NCBI GenBank assembly: GCA_041287635.1
Contig: JBGGNG010000003.1
Span: 10,996-74,995 of the forward strand
Direction: 5' to 3'
DNA: 64,000 nt
From: JAOUEA01 sp041287635
Lineage (GTDB): Bacteria; Actinomycetota; UBA4738; HRBIN12
In this document: in pieces, positions 1 through 8,378 of the stretch
How the letters are laid out: every line of letters begins with the position of its first letter
Numbering within the stretch: the stretch's first letter is position 1
Translations under genes and position numbers: made by a program
Notes under the pieces: generated by a model
What the model was told of the DNA's origin: nothing
Databases searched by the model: none
What the model saw: the letters and a program-made list of their open reading frames with translations, nothing else

Positions 1-524
1 GCGGCGAGGGCAGCGTCGACGCGATCGGCGGATCCGAGCTCGTCGGTGCGCACGCCTTGGGCCCGGAGCACGGCCGTGCGCCAGACGTGCTTGCGCGTCC
101 CCCTCGGGGGGAGGCAGCCCGCCAGCACGACCGCGGTCGCATGTGGGAAGACCTCGAGGGCCTTCCCCTCGGGGCTGCCGGCCGAATACGTCGGGAACCC
201 GGCCGCCGCCGCCTGCACGAACACGTCGAAGCCGACCTCCATCCACGCGAAGAATCGATTGCCCCTGCCGTGCGCCTCGCTGGGGGTGTTGAACGACGAG
301 ATGTTGAGGGCCGCCAGCTGGCGCTCGGTGAGTCGAGAGCGCCCCGATGGTGCCCAACGCGGCGGGGAGTCGATCGCGACGACGTCGGGCCGCAGGTCGC
401 GGATCACGTGCTCTACGTCACGGACGTGCACGCGTGACGAGACGTGCAGGGGCACGCGGCGCTCGTCGAGCAGCACGATGTCGAGGCCTTTGCCGACGCC
501 GACGTCGATGCCCAGCGACCGCAC
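1..524 (-). CDS. DUF429 family protein (3' part missing at the window edge)
   Basis: About 174 residues are visible; the C-terminus lies beyond the left edge. A GTG start 8 bp after the cystathionine beta-synthase stop suggests co-transcription. Early GIDVG (Asp7) and AIDSPP (Asp52) match the acidic positions of the RNase H-like fold expected for DUF429, and later FPHATAVVLAG and TRKHVWR stretches also resemble that family. DUF429 members are predicted nucleases or phosphoryl-transfer enzymes with no established role, so no function is assigned. The start could also be a little upstream, because the frame stays open into the preceding gene. Confidence 0.7.
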   Translation of the reverse strand, partial: MRSLGIDVGVGKGLDIVLLDERRVPLHVSSRVHVRDVEHVIRDLRPDVVAIDSPPRWAPSGRSRLTERQLAALNISSFNTPSEAHGRGNRFFAWMEVGFDVFVQAAAAGFPTYSAGSPEGKALEVFPHATAVVLAGCLPPRGTRKHVWRTAVLRAQGVRTDELGSADRVDAALA

Positions 525-532
525 CGCAGCCG

Positions 533-1906
533 CTACCGCTGCGCCCGGCGATGGGCGATGAAGTCGAGAAGGTCGCTCCGTGTGAGGACGCCGAGCACCT
601 GGCCGGCCTTCGCGACGAGCACCGCGGGCGCCTGCTCGAGCTGAGCGAAGGCCGTCTCGATCGGTTGGTCCCACTCCACGAACGGGATCGGCGGCGCCAT
701 GACCTCGGCGACGTCGGCCTGCAGCGCGTCGGGATCGCGGAAGACCCGCTCGAGCAGCTCGCGGTCTCGGATCGATCCCACGAACTGCGTGACGTCGGCC
801 GACTCCTCGCGCACGACGGGCGCCTGAGAGATCGAGCTCGCCTGCAGCACGTCGACCGCCTGCCGCACCTTGTCGTGTGCGTTCACGGTGATCAGGGGCG
901 GCAGCTCGGCGCCCTTGGACGAGAGCACCTGCTCCACGGTCGTCACCTCGGGCCCCTCGAGGAACCCGTACTGGCGCATCCAGCCGTCGGAGTACAGCTT
1001 CGAAAGGTAGTTGCGACCGGTATCGGGCAACAGGACGACGATCGTGGTGTCGTCGCCGTAGTCCCGCGCGACCTCGAGCGCCGCGTAGATCGCTGAACCG
1101 CATGAGCCGCCGACGAGGATGCCTTCCTGTCGCGTCACGGCCCGGGCCATGAGGAAGGCGTCCCGGTCGGGCACCCGGACCCAGCGGTCGACGACGTCGG
1201 GATCGAACGTCTCCGGGAAGAAGTCCTCGCCGATGCCCTCGGTGAGGTATGGGCGTGGCTCGTCGCCCGTGTACACCGAGCCCTCGGTGTCGGCGCCCAC
1301 GATCACGATGTCGGGGTTCTGCGACTTCAGGAAGCGTCCGACACCGGTGACCGTGCCCCCTGTGCCGACCCCTGCGACGAAGACGTCGATGCGTCCGTCC
1401 GTCTGGTCCCAGATCTCCGGACCGGTCGTCTCGAAGTGCGTGGCCGGATTCTCCTGATTGAAGTACTGGTTCGGCTGGAACGCGCCGGGGATCTCGTCGG
1501 CGAGTCGGGACGCGACCGAGTAGTACGACTCCGGCGACTCCCGTGGCACGGCGGTCGGCGTGATGATCACCTCGGCGCCGTACGCCCGCAGCAGCGAGAT
1601 CTTCTCCTGGCTCATCTTGTCGGGCATCACGAAGATGCAGCGGTATCCGCGGATCGCCGCCGCGATCGCGAGCCCGTGCCCGGTGTTGCCCGATGTGGGT
1701 TCGACGATCGTGCCACCGGGGCGCAGCGTGCCCGACCGTTCGGCTGCCTCGATCATGCGGATGCCGATGCGGTCCTTCACCGACCCGCCCGGGTTCAGCA
1801 TCTCGACCTTGGCCAATATCGTCGGGCGCAGCCCGCGCGTGACCGACCGCAGGCGCACGAGGGGGGTATCCCCCATCGCGTCGAGGAACGTATCGAGCAC
1901 CCGCAT
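533..1906 (-). CDS. cbs: Cystathionine beta-synthase with C-terminal CBS domain pair
   Basis: A PLP-dependent enzyme condensing serine (or O-acetylserine) with homocysteine in transsulfuration. The 457-residue protein has the PLP lysine in NPGGSVKDR (Lys44), the substrate loop TSGNTG (71-76), the phosphate-binding GVGTGGTVTG loop (about 180-189) and SGSCGS-like GGSCGSA near 290. A tandem CBS domain region fills about residues 330-457, as in mycobacterial homologues. The ATG at 1906 begins the conserved MRVLDTF..GDTPLVRL and follows a G-rich ribosome site; the longer open frame upstream lacks homology. Cysteine synthase is an alternative, but the CBS tail favours this call. Confidence 0.9.
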   Translation of the reverse strand: MRVLDTFLDAMGDTPLVRLRSVTRGLRPTILAKVEMLNPGGSVKDRIGIRMIEAAERSGTLRPGGTIVEPTSGNTGHGLAIAAAIRGYRCIFVMPDKMSQEKISLLRAYGAEVIITPTAVPRESPESYYSVASRLADEIPGAFQPNQYFNQENPATHFETTGPEIWDQTDGRIDVFVAGVGTGGTVTGVGRFLKSQNPDIVIVGADTEGSVYTGDEPRPYLTEGIGEDFFPETFDPDVVDRWVRVPDRDAFLMARAVTRQEGILVGGSCGSAIYAALEVARDYGDDTTIVVLLPDTGRNYLSKLYSDGWMRQYGFLEGPEVTTVEQVLSSKGAELPPLITVNAHDKVRQAVDVLQASSISQAPVVREESADVTQFVGSIRDRELLERVFRDPDALQADVAEVMAPPIPFVEWDQPIETAFAQLEQAPAVLVAKAGQVLGVLTRSDLLDFIAHRRAQR

Positions 1907-2000
1907 CGAACCGACCCCCCTTGCGCAGTAGGTGCGGCTATCGTGCCACGCGGGACCGACCTGCGTCCGCGCGCCCTCGTTCATGCCTCGCCGGGATGCT

Positions 2001-2029
2001 CGGACATGCTTCACCTCGCGGGATAAAGT
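2001..2029 (+). promoter_or_regulatory. Candidate sigma70-type promoter for the REC-GGDEF gene
   Basis: CGGACA (2001-2006) and TAAAGT (2024-2029) are separated by 17 bp. A start point near 2036 would leave an approximately 97-nt leader before the GTG at 2133. The rest of the 226-bp gap (1907-2132) holds no convincing gene, only short in-frame ATG runs discussed in the findings. Confidence 0.4.
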
Positions 2030-2132
2030 GCCGAATCCATGAACCGACGCACGCGGCGACGCCCATGACCCACCGGAACGCGCCGCCGATGACCGATGGT
2101 CGCGCGGGGGCGCGCGGGATGAGGACGATGGT

Positions 2133-3125
2133 GTGAACGAGGGCAACCGCATCGACGAGGACGAGATCGAGACCGCCGCCGAGGGCAATGGTGGCGGCGA
2201 GAGCTTGCTCGTCGTCGACGATGATCCTTTCATCGCCAGGCTGCTCGAGATCGAGCTGCGTGCTGCCGGTTACGACGTGCGCGTCGCCGCCGACGGCGCG
2301 CTGGCGCTCGAAGCGGCTCGGGAACGGCGCCCCGATCTCGTGCTCGCCGACGTGATGATGCCGAACATGGACGGCTTCGAGCTGACCCGTCGTCTCCGGC
2401 AGGATCCGAGCACGGCCACCGTCTCGGTGATCATGCTCACCGCTCGAGGGCTCTCCGCCGACAAGCTGGAGGGCTTCGCGATCGGCGCCGACGACTACAT
2501 CGTCAAGCCGTTCGACACCCCGGAGCTCCTCGCGCGCATCCGGGGCGTGCTGCGCCGCTCGCGCGATACGCGCACACAGTCGCCGCTCACCGGACTGCCC
2601 GGCAACGTCCGTATCGAGGAGGAGATCGACGCCCGCCTCGCGCGTTCGGACCCGTTCGCGATCCTCTACGCCGACCTCGACAACTTCAAGGCGTACAACG
2701 ACCACTACGGGTTCATGCGGGGCGACGAGGTGATCCAATCGTCGGCACGGTTGATCGGCGAGGCGGCCCGCGGGGCGTCCGACGGCGCGGCATTCGTCGG
2801 TCACGTCGGCGGTGACGACTTCGTGGTGGTGGTCGCTCCCGAGCGGGCGGAGGTGGCCGCGAACGCGATCGTGGCGGCTTTCGACGAGGCGGCGCCCGGC
2901 TTCTTCGACGAGACCGACCGCGAACGCGGCTTCATCGAGGTCACGAACCGTAGGGGCGAGTTGCAGCGGTTCGGTGTTCTGACCCTGTCGATCGGTATCG
3001 CGACCACGGCCAAACGGGCCTTCCAGCACTACGCCGAGGCAGTCGCCGTTGCGACCGAGATGAAGCAGTACACGAAGGGGTCGGAGACCTCGTCGTGGGC
3101 TGTGGACCGCCGCGCCGGCGAGTAG
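2133..3125 (+). CDS. Response regulator with GGDEF domain (diguanylate cyclase)
   Basis: The 330-residue protein has an N-terminal receiver domain (about 22-145: acidic pair VDDD, phospho-acceptor in LADVMMP, lysine in IVKPFD) joined by an SPLTGLPGN linker to a GGDEF domain. The signature is GGDDF within GHVGGDDF. The RxxD inhibitory site expected just upstream is absent (DGAA at that slot), so product inhibition is probably lost. Expected reaction is 2 GTP to cyclic di-GMP, gated by phosphorylation, but no histidine kinase is adjacent. The GTG start overlaps a short upstream frame. It converges on a REC-EAL gene, giving a make/break pair. GGDDF is a tolerated variant, but activity is not certain. 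Confidence 0.85.
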   Translation: MNEGNRIDEDEIETAAEGNGGGESLLVVDDDPFIARLLEIELRAAGYDVRVAADGALALEAARERRPDLVLADVMMPNMDGFELTRRLRQDPSTATVSVIMLTARGLSADKLEGFAIGADDYIVKPFDTPELLARIRGVLRRSRDTRTQSPLTGLPGNVRIEEEIDARLARSDPFAILYADLDNFKAYNDHYGFMRGDEVIQSSARLIGEAARGASDGAAFVGHVGGDDFVVVVAPERAEVAANAIVAAFDEAAPGFFDETDRERGFIEVTNRRGELQRFGVLTLSIGIATTAKRAFQHYAEAVAVATEMKQYTKGSETSSWAVDRRAGE

Positions 3126-3140
3126 TTCCCGGGCGAGCGA

Positions 3141-4346
3141 TCAGGGAAGCGGCCCGGGCTCCGCGAGGAAGAACCCTTGCCCGTAGCCCACGCCCAGCTC
3201 GCGCAGCGTCGCGAGCTCGCCCGCCGTCTCGATGCCCTCGGCGACGAGCGAGAACCCCATCTCCACGGCGAACGAGACGAGCGCCGTCGCGAGCGCCCGC
3301 TTCGCGCGGTCAGTGTCGATGTCGCGGGTGAGGCTCATGTCGAGCTTCACGATGTCGGGCGCGATGCGCACCGTGTGTCGCAGGCTCGCGAAGCCCGCGC
3401 CGGCGTCATCGATCGCCACCCTCGCTCCCCGAGCCCGCAGCGGGGCGAGCGCATCGACGAGGTCGTCGTAGTCCTCGACCGCCTCGTGCTCGGTGATCTC
3501 GAGCACCAGCCGATCGGCGAGTGGCTCGATGAGCGTGGCCAGATCGGTCGAGACGGCGGCGCGATGCGAGCAGTTCACGGCGAGGTAGACGCCGGGGTCC
3601 ATCTTCGGTACCGCGCGCAAAGCGTGCGTCAAGGTGGTCAGCTCCAGCTGCACGCCGAGCGCCAGTGACACCGCCTCGGCGAACCACTCGTTCGGTGGCC
3701 GGGGCGGAGGCGTGGAGAAGCGCGCGAGCGCTTCGAGTCCCACCGTGGCGCCGGTCGTGAGGTCGACGATCGGCTGGAACGCCATCGAGACGCCATCGCC
3801 GTCGACGAACCGCTGGATCTCGGCACGGCGTGCGTCGAGCTGTTCGCGCTCGTCATCCTCGCGGCGCAGCTGCTTCGTGAGCTCCGACACGATGCCGGCG
3901 ATCACCTCGGTCGACAGGCTCGCGCCGCCCGCCATCACCTTCTGGATCGAGCCGACGATCTCCTCGCCGCCGGTCCCCTTCACGAGGTAGCCGACCGCGC
4001 CTGCCCGGAGCATCTCGAGGACCGTCGGCCGGTCCTCGAAGGCCGAGAGCGCGATCACGCGGGTGTCGGGGGAGCACCGGGCGATCTCACGCGCCGCCCG
4101 GGCGCCGCCGCCGGCCGGCATCGAGACGTCGACGAGCGCGACGTCGGGCCGCTCGTCGTTCGCGAGGGCGATCGCTTCGTCGGCGTCGCCCGCCGTGCCG
4201 ATCAGCGTCAGGTCGTCCTCGTGCTCGAGCAGGTCGGCGAGGGCGCCCCGCAGCGCCGGTTCGTCGTCGGCGATCAGCACACGGATCTGCTCGGTCACGA
4301 GCCCGCCGGCGCCGCCGGCATCGTAGGGGGAAGTTCCGACGGCCAT
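3141..4346 (-). CDS. Response regulator with EAL domain (c-di-GMP phosphodiesterase)
   Basis: The receiver domain is NarL/FixJ-like (IADDEP, ALVDVSMP, VKGTG) and is followed by a coiled linker (ELTKQLRREDDEREQ) and an EAL domain. The catalytic set looks complete: GLEALARF, Asn in LAVNCS, Glu in LEITEHE, the DD pair in AIDDAGAG, Lys in VKLDMS and Glu in AEGIET. That predicts hydrolysis of c-di-GMP to pGpG. ATG 4346 was chosen; GTG 4298 just before the receiver domain is an equal alternative, and a TTG at 4382 is less likely. It is convergent with the GGDEF gene 15 bp away. Confidence 0.87.
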   Translation of the reverse strand: MAVGTSPYDAGGAGGLVTEQIRVLIADDEPALRGALADLLEHEDDLTLIGTAGDADEAIALANDERPDVALVDVSMPAGGGARAAREIARCSPDTRVIALSAFEDRPTVLEMLRAGAVGYLVKGTGGEEIVGSIQKVMAGGASLSTEVIAGIVSELTKQLRREDDEREQLDARRAEIQRFVDGDGVSMAFQPIVDLTTGATVGLEALARFSTPPPRPPNEWFAEAVSLALGVQLELTTLTHALRAVPKMDPGVYLAVNCSHRAAVSTDLATLIEPLADRLVLEITEHEAVEDYDDLVDALAPLRARGARVAIDDAGAGFASLRHTVRIAPDIVKLDMSLTRDIDTDRAKRALATALVSFAVEMGFSLVAEGIETAGELATLRELGVGYGQGFFLAEPGPLP

Positions 4347-4483
4347 CGGGGGGACGCTACCCGGCCTGAACGGGCCACTCAAGCATCTCGGTCACGGAGT
4401 CAGCGTCGGAACACGGCGAGGGAGCATGCCGTCGCAGTAGCATCGCGCCGGGAAGACAGCCGCCGTGCCGTGGAGGGGACGCG

Positions 4484-6148
4484 ATGACCGGTCGAGAGAT
4501 CCGTGCGCCACGTGGCGGCGATCTGTCGTGCCGTTCCTGGCCGCAGGAAGCGGCGATGCGCATGTTGATGAACAACCTTGACCCCGAGGTGGCCGAGCGG
4601 CCCCAGGACCTGGTCGTGTACGGCGGCACCGGCAAGGCCGCCCGCAGTTGGGAGGCGTTCGACGCGATCGTGCGCACGCTCCGGACGCTGGCCGACGACG
4701 AGACCCTGCTCGTGCAGTCGGGCAAGCCGGTCGCGGTCTTCCGCACCCACGACATGGCCCCTCGAGTGCTGATCTCGAACTCGATGCTCGTGCCCAAGTG
4801 GGCCGACTGGGAGACGTTCCGGGCGCTCGAGGCGCAGGGGCTCACGATGTACGGGCAGATGACGGCGGGGTCGTGGATCTACATCGGTACCCAGGGCATC
4901 CTGCAGGGCACGTACGAGACACTCGCCGAGTGTGCTCATCAGCACTTCGGCGGGTCGCTCGCCGGCACCGTGACGCTCACGGGCGGCCTCGGCGGCATGG
5001 GCGGCGCGCAACCGCTCGCGGTCACGATGAACGACGGTGTCGCGCTCTGCATCGAGGTCGATCCAGCTCGCATCGAGCGACGGATCTCGACCCGCTACCT
5101 CGATCGTCAGACCGGCGATCTCGATGAAGCGCTGCGGTGGGCCGACGAGGCCAAGGCCGCGCGCGACGCGGTGTCGATCGGGCTCGTGGGCAACTGCGCC
5201 GAGGTGGTGCCCGAACTCGTCGCCCGCGGCTGGCAGCCCGACGTCGTCACCGACCAGACCTCTGCCCACGACCCGCTCGGCGGCTACGTGCCCGCTGCGC
5301 TTTCGCTCGCCGAGGCCGCTGAGCTCCGCGAGCGAAACCCCGGCGAGTACGTGCGCCGTGCGGAGGCATCGATGGCCGCCCACGTCGAGGCGATCGTGGC
5401 CCTCGCAGCCCGCGGAGGGATCGCGTTCGACTATGGGAACAACCTGCGCGCAGGTGCGGAAGCCGGCGGGCTTCCGCACGGCGTCGCGTTCAGCTACCCC
5501 GGGTTCGTGCCGGCGTTCGTGCGGCCGCTGTTCTGTGAGGGCAAGGGTCCGTTCCGGTGGGCGGCGCTCTCGGGCGACCCGGCCGACATCGCCGCGACCG
5601 ACGCCGCCGTGGTCGAGCTGTTCCCCGACGACGACCGCCTGCAACGATGGCTGCACCTCGCGTCCGAACGGGTGGCATACCAGGGGCTGCCCGCCCGCAT
5701 CTGTTGGCTGGGCTACGGCGAGCGCGACCGCGCAGGGACACGGTTCAACGAGCTCGTCGCCTCGGGCGCCGTGAGTGCCCCGATCGTGATCGGGCGCGAC
5801 CACCTCGACGCCGGTAGCGTCGCGAGCCCGAACCGCGAGACCGAGGCGATGCGCGACGGGTCCGACGCGGTCGCCGACTGGCCGATCCTGAACGCCCTCG
5901 TGAACACGGCCGCGGGCGCTCACTGGGTGAGCGTGCACCACGGGGGCGGCGTGGGCATCGGCTCCTCGATCCACGCCGGCATGGTCGTCGTGGCCGATGG
6001 CACGGCGAACGCTGCCGAGCGCCTCGAGCGGGTGCTCACCTCGGATCCCGGCATGGGTGTGGTCCGCCACGTGGACGCGGGATACGAGCGGGCGATCGAG
6101 GTCGCCGACGATCGCGGAGTGCGCGTGCCGATGCAGGAGGCCGAGTGA
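4484..6148 (+). CDS. hutU: Urocanate hydratase
   Basis: Second step of histidine degradation: urocanate plus water to 4-imidazolone-5-propanoate, using tightly bound NAD+. The 554 residues match the usual length. Landmarks are TAGSWIYIGTQGILQGT (128-144), the NAD-loop GGLGGMGGAQ (167-176) and the family signature YQGLPARICWLGYGER, which holds the active-site Cys407. A GAGGGGAC ribosome site precedes ATG 4484. Its stop overlaps the next start by 4 nt, so it heads a hutU-S51-hutH operon. Confidence 0.97.
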   Translation: MTGREIRAPRGGDLSCRSWPQEAAMRMLMNNLDPEVAERPQDLVVYGGTGKAARSWEAFDAIVRTLRTLADDETLLVQSGKPVAVFRTHDMAPRVLISNSMLVPKWADWETFRALEAQGLTMYGQMTAGSWIYIGTQGILQGTYETLAECAHQHFGGSLAGTVTLTGGLGGMGGAQPLAVTMNDGVALCIEVDPARIERRISTRYLDRQTGDLDEALRWADEAKAARDAVSIGLVGNCAEVVPELVARGWQPDVVTDQTSAHDPLGGYVPAALSLAEAAELRERNPGEYVRRAEASMAAHVEAIVALAARGGIAFDYGNNLRAGAEAGGLPHGVAFSYPGFVPAFVRPLFCEGKGPFRWAALSGDPADIAATDAAVVELFPDDDRLQRWLHLASERVAYQGLPARICWLGYGERDRAGTRFNELVASGAVSAPIVIGRDHLDAGSVASPNRETEAMRDGSDAVADWPILNALVNTAAGAHWVSVHHGGGVGIGSSIHAGMVVVADGTANAAERLERVLTSDPGMGVVRHVDAGYERAIEVADDRGVRVPMQEAE

Positions 6149-6852
6149 GCGATACACACATCGTGGCGATGGGCGGTGGGCAGTGGCCGGACGACCCGGT
6201 CTACCGGTTCATCTTCGGCCTGACGGGCGCGGCGCGCCCCAAGGTGCTGTACGTACCGACGGCAGTCGGCGACTCCGATCGGGCGGTGGCCTCGTTCTAC
6301 CGGTCGTTCCCATCCCACTCGTTCGAGCCGAGCGATCTCGCGTTGTTCCATCGCACGGTCGAGGACCTGCGCTCGTTCGTGCTCACCCACGACGTCGTGT
6401 TCGTGAGCGGGGGCAACACCCTGAACCTGCTCGCGATCTGGCGCGCGCATGGCCTCGATGAGATCCTTCGGGAAGCCTGGGACGCGGGTGTCGTGCTCGC
6501 GGGAGGCAGTGCCGGTGCCAACTGCTGGTTCGAGGCATCGACGACCGACTCCTACCTGTTGGGGCGGGCCGACCCGCTTCCCGACGGATTGGGGTTCGTG
6601 CCGGGAAGCTTCTGTCCCCACTTCGACTCCGAGGCGTCGCGCCGACCCGAGTACCGGCGCCTCGTCGGGGAAGGCGTGCTGCCACCCGGTCTCGCGTGCG
6701 ACGACCTCGCGGCGGTGCACCTCGTGGGGACCGAGGTCGCCGAGGTGCTGGTCTCCGATCCGGCCGCCGGCGCCCGGCGGGTCGAGCCGGGGGAGCACGG
6801 CGACGTCGTCGAGGCCCCGCTCGAGACGCGACTGCTGGCGGCATCGGCATGA
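6145..6852 (+). CDS. Peptidase S51 family protein (PepE/cyanophycinase-like)
   Basis: The 235-residue protein has the S51 nucleophile elbow in GGSAGANCW, the FVSGGNTLNLL stretch before it and a downstream PHFDSEASRR acid/His region. S51 enzymes include alpha-aspartyl dipeptidase and cyanophycinase. Both ends overlap neighbours by 4 nt (GTGA with hutU, ATGA with hutH), so it is translationally coupled in the histidine operon. A role in releasing histidine-containing or Asp-containing dipeptides is inference from context only. S51 proteins hydrolyse substrates with a serine nucleophile rather than a metal. Confidence 0.85.
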   Translation: MSDTHIVAMGGGQWPDDPVYRFIFGLTGAARPKVLYVPTAVGDSDRAVASFYRSFPSHSFEPSDLALFHRTVEDLRSFVLTHDVVFVSGGNTLNLLAIWRAHGLDEILREAWDAGVVLAGGSAGANCWFEASTTDSYLLGRADPLPDGLGFVPGSFCPHFDSEASRRPEYRRLVGEGVLPPGLACDDLAAVHLVGTEVAEVLVSDPAAGARRVEPGEHGDVVEAPLETRLLAASA

Positions 6853-8378
6853 CCGTCGCGATCGGTGGCCGGCTCGAGGCGTCCGACGTGGTGGCTGTCG
6901 CCGGCGGGGCGCCCGTCTCCTTCGGTGACGACGCCCGGGCGAAGGTCGCGTCGGCGCGTGTGGTGATCGACGATGCCGTCGCGAGCGGCGCCACGATCTA
7001 CGGGGTCACGACCGGGTTCGGGGCGCTCGCCCACACCCGTGTCGATCCGGCGCAGGCCTCGACGCTGCAACATGGCATCGTGCGATCACACGCGACAGCC
7101 GTGGGCACGCCCCTGCCGCGTGAAGAGGCGCGCGCGATGCTCCTGCTGCGAGCCCACGTGCTGGCCCTCGGGCATTCCGGAGTGCGGCCCGAGGTGGTCG
7201 GCCTGATGGTCTCGATGCTGAACGAAGACGTGATCCCGGCCGTGCCCCAACAGGGATCGCTCGGGGCGTCCGGCGACCTCGCCCCGCTCGCGAACCTCGC
7301 CCTGCCGCTGATCGGCCACGGTGAGGTGCTGGCCCCTGAAGGCGGCACGGAACCGGCCCCCGCTGCGATGGCCCGCGCCGGGCTCTCGCCGCTGATGCTC
7401 GAGGCGAAGGAAGGACTCGCCCTCGTGAACGGCACCCAGGGCATGCTCGCGATCGGCATCCTGGCGACCGAGCGCGCCGCGTCGCTCGCACGAACCGCCG
7501 ACGTCGTCGCGGCGATGACGATCGAGGCGTCGCTCGGCACCGACCGTCCCTTCGACGAGCGGTTGCAGGCGCTGCGGCCACACCCCGGACAGGCCGCGAG
7601 TGCTGCGAACCTCCGCCGGCTGCTTTCCTCGTCTCCCGTCCTCGCCTCCCACCGGGAGTCCGCGCACCTCGTGCAGGACGCGTACTCGCTGCGGTGCGCG
7701 CCGCAGGTGCACGGCGCGACCCGCGACGCGCTCGCGTACGCGAGCGGTGTGCTCGCGATCGAGATGAACAGCGTGAGCGACAACCCGATCGTGCTGCCCG
7801 ACGGCGGCGAGGTCATGAGTGGGGGGAACTTCCACGGGCAGCCGGTGGCTGTGGCGCTCGACACTGTGGCGACCGCGCTCGTCTCGCTCGCGTCGATCTC
7901 CGAGCGCCGGCTCTACCGCCTGCTCGACGAGCATCAGTCCAACGGGCTGCCGCCGTTCCTCGTGCACGGCTCCGGGCTGAACTCCGGCTTCATGCTCGTG
8001 CAGTACACGGCTGCTTCACTCGTGAGCGAGTGCAAGTCGCTCGCGCACCCTGCCTCGGTCGATTCGATCCCCTCGAGCGCCGGGCAGGAGGACCACGTGA
8101 GCATGGGCATGACGTCGGCCCGGCATGCGCGCGAGGTCGTCTCGAACGCCGAGACCGTGATCGCCCTCGAGGCGCTCGCGGCCGCGCAGGCGCTCGACCT
8201 GCGGGCGCCGCTCGAGCCGGGTCCGGCGACCCGCGAGGTGCACGAGGCGATCAGAGCTCGCGTGCCGTTCTTCGAGGCCGACCGCGAGTTCGGCCCGGAT
8301 ATCGCCGACGCCGTGAGCCTCGTGCGGCAGGCGCGTCTGGTCGCGGCCGCGGAAGCCGCGATCGGCCCGCTGGACTAG
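6849..8378 (+). CDS. hutH: Histidine ammonia-lyase
   Basis: First step of histidine catabolism: L-histidine to urocanate and ammonia. The 509-residue protein carries the Ala140-Ser141-Gly142 triad in GSLGASGDLAPL that cyclises into the MIO cofactor, the catalytic Tyr51 in IYGVTTGFG, and SSAGQEDHVSMG near 410. The ATG at 6849 overlaps the S51 stop (ATGA); the frame is open further upstream but without homology. The stop overlaps that of hutI, which runs the other way. Tyrosine ammonia-lyase or an aminomutase is possible in this superfamily, but the hut context settles it. Confidence 0.97.
   Translation: MTVAIGGRLEASDVVAVAGGAPVSFGDDARAKVASARVVIDDAVASGATIYGVTTGFGALAHTRVDPAQASTLQHGIVRSHATAVGTPLPREEARAMLLLRAHVLALGHSGVRPEVVGLMVSMLNEDVIPAVPQQGSLGASGDLAPLANLALPLIGHGEVLAPEGGTEPAPAAMARAGLSPLMLEAKEGLALVNGTQGMLAIGILATERAASLARTADVVAAMTIEASLGTDRPFDERLQALRPHPGQAASAANLRRLLSSSPVLASHRESAHLVQDAYSLRCAPQVHGATRDALAYASGVLAIEMNSVSDNPIVLPDGGEVMSGGNFHGQPVAVALDTVATALVSLASISERRLYRLLDEHQSNGLPPFLVHGSGLNSGFMLVQYTAASLVSECKSLAHPASVDSIPSSAGQEDHVSMGMTSARHAREVVSNAETVIALEALAAAQALDLRAPLEPGPATREVHEAIRARVPFFEADREFGPDIADAVSLVRQARLVAAAEAAIGPLD

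Noticed and set aside
4400..6157. 585-codon open frame antisense to hutU
   Set aside because: High-GC shadow frame: rich in Arg/His/Gly/Pro without domains, fully opposite a clear enzyme.
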